Source: Pseudomonas sp. CROZ-RG-20F-R04-15
GTDB lineage: Bacteria > Pseudomonadota > Gammaproteobacteria > Pseudomonadales > Pseudomonadaceae
Direction of reading: 5' to 3'
Assembly: GCF_022662375.1 (NCBI RefSeq)
Contig: NZ_JAKNQL010000022.1
Coordinates: 1 to 64,000, forward strand
DNA length: 64,000 nt
In this document: positions 60,000-64,000 of the stretch, in pieces
Position numbering within the stretch: the first letter of the stretch is position 1
Layout of the letters: every line of letters begins with the position of its first letter
Notes under the pieces: generated by a model
Told to the model about the DNA's origin: nothing
Databases searched by the model: none
Seen by the model: only the letters and a program-made list of their open reading frames with translations
Program-made: the position numbers and the translations under genes

Positions 60000-61025
60000 A
60001 TGGACCACAACTTGATCGAACGACGCCAATTCAGCGGAGGCATGAAGGGGAAAAACCTCCGCTATCTGAATGAGCAAAGCGCGGAAGACCCGCGCATCAC
60101 CCGCACCGGTTTTCTGCTGCTTGAACACTTTTCGCTACCGGCGTTTACCCAAGCGCTGGACACCGTTGTCACCACCAACCTGCTGCGTCCGGGGTTGTTT
60201 TCCTCGCGCACGTTTGGTTTGGGCGACGGCGAAGTCATCAGTGATCTGGGGCTGGTGATCCGCCCTGACGCACGTCTGGATTCGGCCGCGCTTCAGCAAC
60301 TGGATCTGCTGGTGGTGTGTGGCGGGTATCGCACCGAGTTGCGGGCGAGTGAGGAGTTTATTGGTCTGCTCAGATCGGCAGCGGAGCGCGGCATCAGCCT
60401 CGCGGGGTTGTGGAACGGTTCGTGGTTTCTCGGCCGCGCCGGATTGCTCGACGGCTATCGCTGCGCGATCCACCCGGAACATCGCCCGGCACTCACCGAA
60501 ATCGCTAAAACCACCCATGTCAGCAGCGAGCCTTACGTGATCGACCGCGACCGGCTCACGGCATCCAGTCCGTCCGGCGCTTTCCACATGGCATTGGACT
60601 GGATCAAGAGCCTGCACGGTAAAGCCCTGGTCGAAGGTATCGAAGACATCCTCGCCTTCGAAGAGTCGCGTTACCGCCGGATCAAACCGGACGAGAACAT
60701 TTGCGTCAGTGCGCCGCTGCGTGAAGTGGTGAAGCTGATGGATGCCAATCTGGAAGAGCCGCTGGAGCTGGAGCAACTGGCCGTGTACGCGGGGCGCTCA
60801 CGTCGCCAGTTGGAGCGCTTGTTCAAGGAACAACTGGGCACCACGCCGCAGCGCTATTACCTGGAACTGCGCATCACCGAAGCGCGACGGTTGTTGCAAC
60901 ACACTGAGCTTTCGCAAGTGGAAGTGCTGGTCGCATGCGGCTTCGTCTCGCCGAGTCATTTCAGCAAATGCTACAGCTCATATTTCGGCTACAGACCTTC
61001 CAAAGAAAAACGCCTGGTCAAATAA
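60000..61025 (+). CDS. GlxA-type AraC-family regulator (DJ-1/PfpI domain plus HTH)
   Basis: A 341-aa regulator. The N-terminal class-I-amidotransferase-like domain (~30-210; LLVVCGGYRT, LAGLWNGSWFLGRAGLLDG) is followed by an AraC HTH (~230-335; LREVVKLMDANLEEPLELEQLAVYAG, FVSPSHFSKCYSSYFGYRPS). Such regulators control arginine, carnitine or betaine catabolism in Pseudomonas. Position after the agmatine operon suggests it responds to agmatine or a related compound. The start may be ATG 60000 or 60042 (preceded by GGAGG but too close). Confidence 0.9.
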   Translation: MDHNLIERRQFSGGMKGKNLRYLNEQSAEDPRITRTGFLLLEHFSLPAFTQALDTVVTTNLLRPGLFSSRTFGLGDGEVISDLGLVIRPDARLDSAALQQLDLLVVCGGYRTELRASEEFIGLLRSAAERGISLAGLWNGSWFLGRAGLLDGYRCAIHPEHRPALTEIAKTTHVSSEPYVIDRDRLTASSPSGAFHMALDWIKSLHGKALVEGIEDILAFEESRYRRIKPDENICVSAPLREVVKLMDANLEEPLELEQLAVYAGRSRRQLERLFKEQLGTTPQRYYLELRITEARRLLQHTELSQVEVLVACGFVSPSHFSKCYSSYFGYRPSKEKRLVK

Positions 61026-61036
61026 CCCAAGCCGTC

Positions 61037-61254
61037 ACCCACCTGAGTTCACATCGGTATCCCACGTCGGCGTACCTCCCCCAAACACCACGGTCAGTCC
61101 CCTCTCCCTCTGGGAGAGGGCTAGGGTGAGGGAATTGGTAGGCTGCACTAACCGCTTCCTCACCTGAGTTCACCTCGATATCCCACGTCGGCGTACCTCT
61201 CCCAAACACCACGGTCAGTTCCCTCTCCCTCTGGGAGAGGGCTAGGGTGAGGGG
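61037..61254. repeat. Intergenic repeat element, locus D (two tandem units)
   Basis: Two units of ~105 bp share CCTGAGTTCAC, TATCCCACGTCGGCGTACCT, CAAACACCACGGTCAGT and a CCTCTCCCTCTGGGAGAGG hairpin followed by GCTAGGGTGAGGG (ends 61132 and 61254). Same family as loci A, B and C. Confidence 0.92.
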
Positions 61255-61303
61255 CACTTACTGACCCACAATCGGAACATGATTCTGTGCCCATCGAAAA
61301 TAA

Positions 61304-61325
61304 CCGGATCGAAACCTTGATCCGG
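61304..61325. repeat. Short perfect hairpin upstream of the DMT gene
   Basis: CCGGATC and GATCCGG flank an 8-nt loop. It lies in the 202-bp stretch between repeat D and the DMT transporter. The rest of that stretch is AT-richer and probably holds the promoter; no gene was seen. Confidence 0.5.
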
Positions 61326-61456
61326 TCATGGGCGCTGAGGCGGTCGAAGGAGTTATTCGTAAGACGAATTCCGCATGTGCATATATGTGATTTCCATTCA
61401 TATACCGGATGAATCAATATTTCCTCATCGACACCGAAACACCAGAGGTTACGGTC

Positions 61457-61987
61457 ATGTTTGGGAAAATAACGATTCTCGCAAGTGTTCCAATGGGACT
61501 GGCTCTTTTAGCCGGTGCCTTGATTCCTCTTCAAGCCTCCAGCAATGGCGCCCTTGGCCGTGAGCTTGGACATCCGCTGTGGGCTGCTCTCACCTCGCTG
61601 ATCGTCAGCTCTGCTGTATTGAGCGCAACAATCGTCGTTCTTCGTCTGCCGCAGCCCAACATTGCGGGCGCCTTACAGGGGCCCTGGTGGCTTTGGATCG
61701 GCGGATTCAGTGGTGCCATTTATGTGGCAATGGCCACCTTCCTGCCGCCAAAACTTGGGGCTTCGAACTACATCCTGTTCGTGATGGTGGGTCAGGTCAT
61801 AGCCGCAATGCTTATCGACCACTTTGGCCTCTTGGGCCTAACTGCAAAGCCAATCAATTTAGTCCGGATTACAGGGGTGCTGATCATCCTCCTCGGCCTG
61901 ATCGTGGTTCAAGCCGGCTCAAACAAAGCTCCTGCCAGTTCCGACAGCGTGGTTCAAGCCACTACCGCGAACGTGGGCCTGAAGTAA
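61457..61987 (+). CDS. DMT-family membrane transporter (DUF606/YdcZ type)
   Basis: A 176-aa protein with five TM helices: PMGLALLAGALIPLQASSNGALGRELGHPLWAALTSLIVS, then PWWLWIGGFSGAIYVAMATFLPPKLGA, YILFVMVGQVIAAMLIDHFGLLG, and VRITGVLIILLGLIVVQ. This is the DUF606 group of drug/metabolite transporters. The start at 61457 has AGAGG 9 nt upstream. Substrate unknown. Confidence 0.88.
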   Translation: MFGKITILASVPMGLALLAGALIPLQASSNGALGRELGHPLWAALTSLIVSSAVLSATIVVLRLPQPNIAGALQGPWWLWIGGFSGAIYVAMATFLPPKLGASNYILFVMVGQVIAAMLIDHFGLLGLTAKPINLVRITGVLIILLGLIVVQAGSNKAPASSDSVVQATTANVGLK

Positions 61988-62127
61988 ACCCAATCCTCCC
62001 TTTTGGCTGGTTTTTGCTCCCAAGCGCTAGCCCTTTTTATTCCGGTCGACTCAATGAGTCGTACCAACGCATGCGGCTTGCGTGCGAAAAGCCGAGAAGT
62101 TGTTCTCGTGTGGCAAGAGGTGCATAT

Positions 62128-62141
62128 GAACGATCGTTCAG
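62128..62141. promoter_or_regulatory. 14-bp palindrome, candidate TetR-type operator
   Basis: TGAACGATCGTTCA is a perfect palindrome 34 bp before the start of the 239-aa gene. A second palindrome GACTCAATGAGTC lies at 62048-62060. The first resembles TetR-family operators (AACGATCGTT core). No TetR gene is in the window. Confidence 0.45.
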
Positions 62142-62175
62142 CACTCAATTTTCGTTAACTGATTCAGGTGAATTT

Positions 62176-62895
62176 ATGAATATCGTTAAACTGCAATTCA
62201 GTGATGGCCGTCCGAGCGCTGTCGGCCTTGAAGACGTGAACGCCGTACTGCGAAGCGTAGGTGTCCGTGCAAGTACTCTGAGCATTCCGGACGCAGCCAA
62301 ACCCATCTTGAAGGCATCGCAGTCCCGCACCATCACTGAGGCGGAGCAAGAAGAACTGATCAAGCTGTTCAGCCTGGACCGCGCCCAGCTTCTGGAACAG
62401 ATCGAACTGGCAGGCCGTGTGCCCGAAACCCCGCGGGGAGGCCTGCTCAATACGCGTCAGCCTGGCATAGCCCCTTATCCCAAGGTCTACGACATGCTGG
62501 CGATTCCGGATGATTACCGCGCTACGGTCCTGGAAACCTTCGGCCGCTTCCACGTCAACATGGCGCGCAACGGTGTAGGCATTGATGAAGTGATGACCGT
62601 CGTATCTGGCGGCCCCTTCACCTGGATGTTTGTTCTCCCGGACGCTGTAGTGGTTCGACTGACTGTTGGCCCGGCTACTGAAGAAACCGCGATTCGCTTG
62701 AGCTACCCAGGCATGGGTATCCACGCAGGCTACATGGATGCCAAACAGGGATTGGTCGTGGCGTATGCCCATGGCCCTGAAGAGTTCGACATGCACTACG
62801 ACGAGCCGACTGCGCCGAATCCGCAACTGTTAAACACCAACCCTTGGGTGGACTTCTCCGGCGACATGCCGACCTTGTTTGACAACATCAACTAA
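62176..62895 (+). CDS. Hypothetical protein upstream of a VOC protein
   Basis: A 239-aa soluble protein of unrecognised family. It begins MNIVKLQFSDGRPSAVGLED, has a helical middle (TITEAEQEELIKLFSLDRAQLLEQIELAG) and an ordered C-half (NGVGIDEVMTVVSGGPFTWMFVLPDAVVVRLTVGP, HAGYMDAKQGLVVAYAHGPEEFDMHYDE) with several His and Asp that could bind a metal or ligand. AGGTG lies 6 nt before the ATG. Together with the DMT and VOC genes it forms a same-strand cluster with a possible operator in front. Confidence 0.75.
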   Translation: MNIVKLQFSDGRPSAVGLEDVNAVLRSVGVRASTLSIPDAAKPILKASQSRTITEAEQEELIKLFSLDRAQLLEQIELAGRVPETPRGGLLNTRQPGIAPYPKVYDMLAIPDDYRATVLETFGRFHVNMARNGVGIDEVMTVVSGGPFTWMFVLPDAVVVRLTVGPATEETAIRLSYPGMGIHAGYMDAKQGLVVAYAHGPEEFDMHYDEPTAPNPQLLNTNPWVDFSGDMPTLFDNIN

Positions 62896-62962
62896 GTCGT
62901 CCTTAGCGACCCTTCGCGCGCTTCGGTACGAAGGGTCGGTCTCTGCCTCAGGAGAAAACCGA

Positions 62963-63385
62963 ATGTCCATTTTTAAAGTTCAGCATATCGATCACGTTGT
63001 CCTGCGCGTTAAGGACATGGAAAAAAGTCTGGAGTTTTACATTGAGGTTCTCGGGTGCTTGGTGAAGAAACGCAACGATCAGTACGCGATGATCCACCTT
63101 GCAGCAGGAAGCTCAATGATAGATCTGGTAGATATCGATGGCCCTCTGGGTGCCATGGGCGGCGGGGCACCTGGGAAAGAGCGACGCAACGTCGATCACT
63201 TTTGCCTTCGTGTCGAACCGTTCGATGAGAAGGCGATCCTCGCCCACCTTCACAATCATGGCGTCGCCGCTGAGAAGGCAGTGACCCGGTATGGAGCAGA
63301 GGGAGTTGGCCCGTCGATTTACTGCTTTGACCCAGACGGTAATCAAGTCGAACTGAAAGGCCCAGCGCAATCAGTCACCCTGTAA
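62963..63385 (+). CDS. VOC-family (glyoxalase/dioxygenase-fold) protein
   Basis: A 140-aa protein with two VOC half-modules: IDHVVLRVKDMEKSLEFYIEVLG and HFCLRVEPFDEKAILAHLHNHGV, ending YCFDPDGNQVELKG. The metal-ligand positions His (IDH), His (VDH) and Glu (VEL) are in place, so a metal-dependent lyase, isomerase, dioxygenase or resistance role is possible. The start has CAGGAG upstream. Convergent with a LysR gene 7 bp away. Confidence 0.92.
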   Translation: MSIFKVQHIDHVVLRVKDMEKSLEFYIEVLGCLVKKRNDQYAMIHLAAGSSMIDLVDIDGPLGAMGGGAPGKERRNVDHFCLRVEPFDEKAILAHLHNHGVAAEKAVTRYGAEGVGPSIYCFDPDGNQVELKGPAQSVTL

Positions 63386-63392
63386 CTCTGAG

Positions 63393-64000
63393 TCACGTAT
63401 CCTTGCTGCAGTCCAGGATCGCTTGGCGGATCCACCGATTGGCAGGGTCCGCGTCTTTACGGGTATGCCAAGCTTGTTGATACGACAGAACGGGCAGGTC
63501 TAGCGGGGCATCGAATGTTCGAAGCGTCGGATAGTTGTCCAGCCCGCTAGCCGCCCAACTGGCAACGGTGAGAATAAGATCCGTACCGGCAATCAGCTCG
63601 ATTGCCGCACTCCAGTGAGGCAATGCCACGGCGATTCTTCGGCGCAGCCCCATGCTTGCCAGCACTCTTTCAATCTCGTCATTAGCGTCGGGCCGCAACG
63701 CGAGCATTACATGTGGACGCTCCAGCCATTCCTCCAGCGTCAGGCGGCCACACTCCGGCAGGGCCTTTTCGTCGGCAAGGCTGACAAAGTGCTCCGGGAA
63801 TAGCCGCTGCACATGGATGCCCTCTGGATATTCCGGAAAAATGCCCAGCGCAACATCCAGTTCACCATCTGCAAGCTGGGCCATCATGCTTTCGCGGCTC
63901 GCTTGACTCACAGCTAGATCCACGCCGGGTGCGATGCTGCGAACGTGACGTACCAGTCTTGGCAGTATTCGGCGAGTGGCATAGTCCGACAGTGATAAGC
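63393..64000 (-). CDS. LysR-family regulator, partial (N-terminus off the window)
   Basis: The last ~202 residues of a LysR co-inducer domain, open to the right edge (SDYATRRILPRLVRHVRSIAPGVDLAVSQ at the visible start; the GTG at 63923 is internal, not the start). Typical blocks follow (GELDVALGIFPEYPEGIHVQRLF, ALPHWSAAIELIAGTDLILT). The HTH is outside. The VOC/hypothetical/DMT cluster is a possible target, though it is convergent. Confidence 0.9.
   Translation of the reverse strand, partial: LSLSDYATRRILPRLVRHVRSIAPGVDLAVSQASRESMMAQLADGELDVALGIFPEYPEGIHVQRLFPEHFVSLADEKALPECGRLTLEEWLERPHVMLALRPDANDEIERVLASMGLRRRIAVALPHWSAAIELIAGTDLILTVASWAASGLDNYPTLRTFDAPLDLPVLSYQQAWHTRKDADPANRWIRQAILDCSKDT

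Noticed and set aside
1..64000. tRNA, rRNA or prophage genes
   Set aside because: No cloverleaf ends, rRNA stretches, integrase or phage structural genes were seen on reading; a tRNAscan run would settle the tRNA question.

Overview
The window is chromosomal DNA from a GC-rich gammaproteobacterium, almost certainly a Pseudomonas of the fluorescens group. The evidence is the typical REP elements, an Rhs/PAAR type VI effector island, TonB-dependent receptors, an aguA/aguB agmatine operon with a periplasmic polyamine-binding protein, an OsmC-YcaO fusion, and a manganese riboswitch in front of mntP. No rRNA, tRNA, CRISPR array, transposase or prophage gene was seen. Both edges cut genes: a probable VgrG-type tail on the left and a LysR regulator on the right.

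Region by region. 1-6.7 kb: type VI secretion effector island. It holds a 1538-aa Rhs protein whose AT-richer C-terminal tip is an HNH nuclease, a DUF4265 immunity gene, an orphan Imm33-like immunity gene, a stand-alone PAAR spike gene and a small exported protein. 6.9-23.9 kb: housekeeping and signalling genes (msrA, a DUF2059 lipoprotein, SseB, a TonB receptor, ppk2, a CHASE4-PAS-GGDEF-EAL protein, OsmC-YcaO, a thioesterase with a diguanylate cyclase, a zinc alcohol dehydrogenase, small exported proteins). 23.96-24.8 kb: a gene-free block of repeats. 24.8-33.7 kb: LysE exporter, GAF histidine kinase, Fur-type-regulated siderophore receptor, YghU-like GST, lipoprotein, hydrolase with a GFA protein, LysR with DUF2798. 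33.8-37.4 kb: an eroded aminoglycoside-phosphotransferase tail, a TPP enzyme, DUF72, and mntP with its riboswitch. 37.4-44.9 kb: a two-component system divergent from PepSY/cytochrome b561, followed by a sialidase-like, membrane and LTA-synthase-like sulfatase cluster. 45.2-51.1 kb: small genes, an MHS transporter and a Phn-type ABC importer. 51.2-54.8 kb: SDR, RidA, LysR and a lone radical SAM-SPASM protein. 54.7-61.0 kb: the agmatine operon, with LysR and GlxA-type regulators on either side. 61-64 kb: a DMT transporter, an unknown protein, a VOC protein and LysR.

How the genes work together. The Rhs/immunity/PAAR genes form an interbacterial toxin cassette in which tip and immunity look exchanged as a unit. 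The agmatine operon combines a cytosolic agmatine deiminase, N-carbamoylputrescine amidase, a polyamine-binding protein and a second, Tat-exported deiminase, which suggests agmatine handling on both sides of the inner membrane.

The clearest structure not explained by genes is a family of intergenic elements (19.3, 24.5, 45.0 and 61.1 kb, both orientations) with GC-rich terminal inverted repeats and internal hairpins. At two of these loci the element edge supplies the stop codon and the last Pro-Ser-Pro residues of the neighbouring protein.
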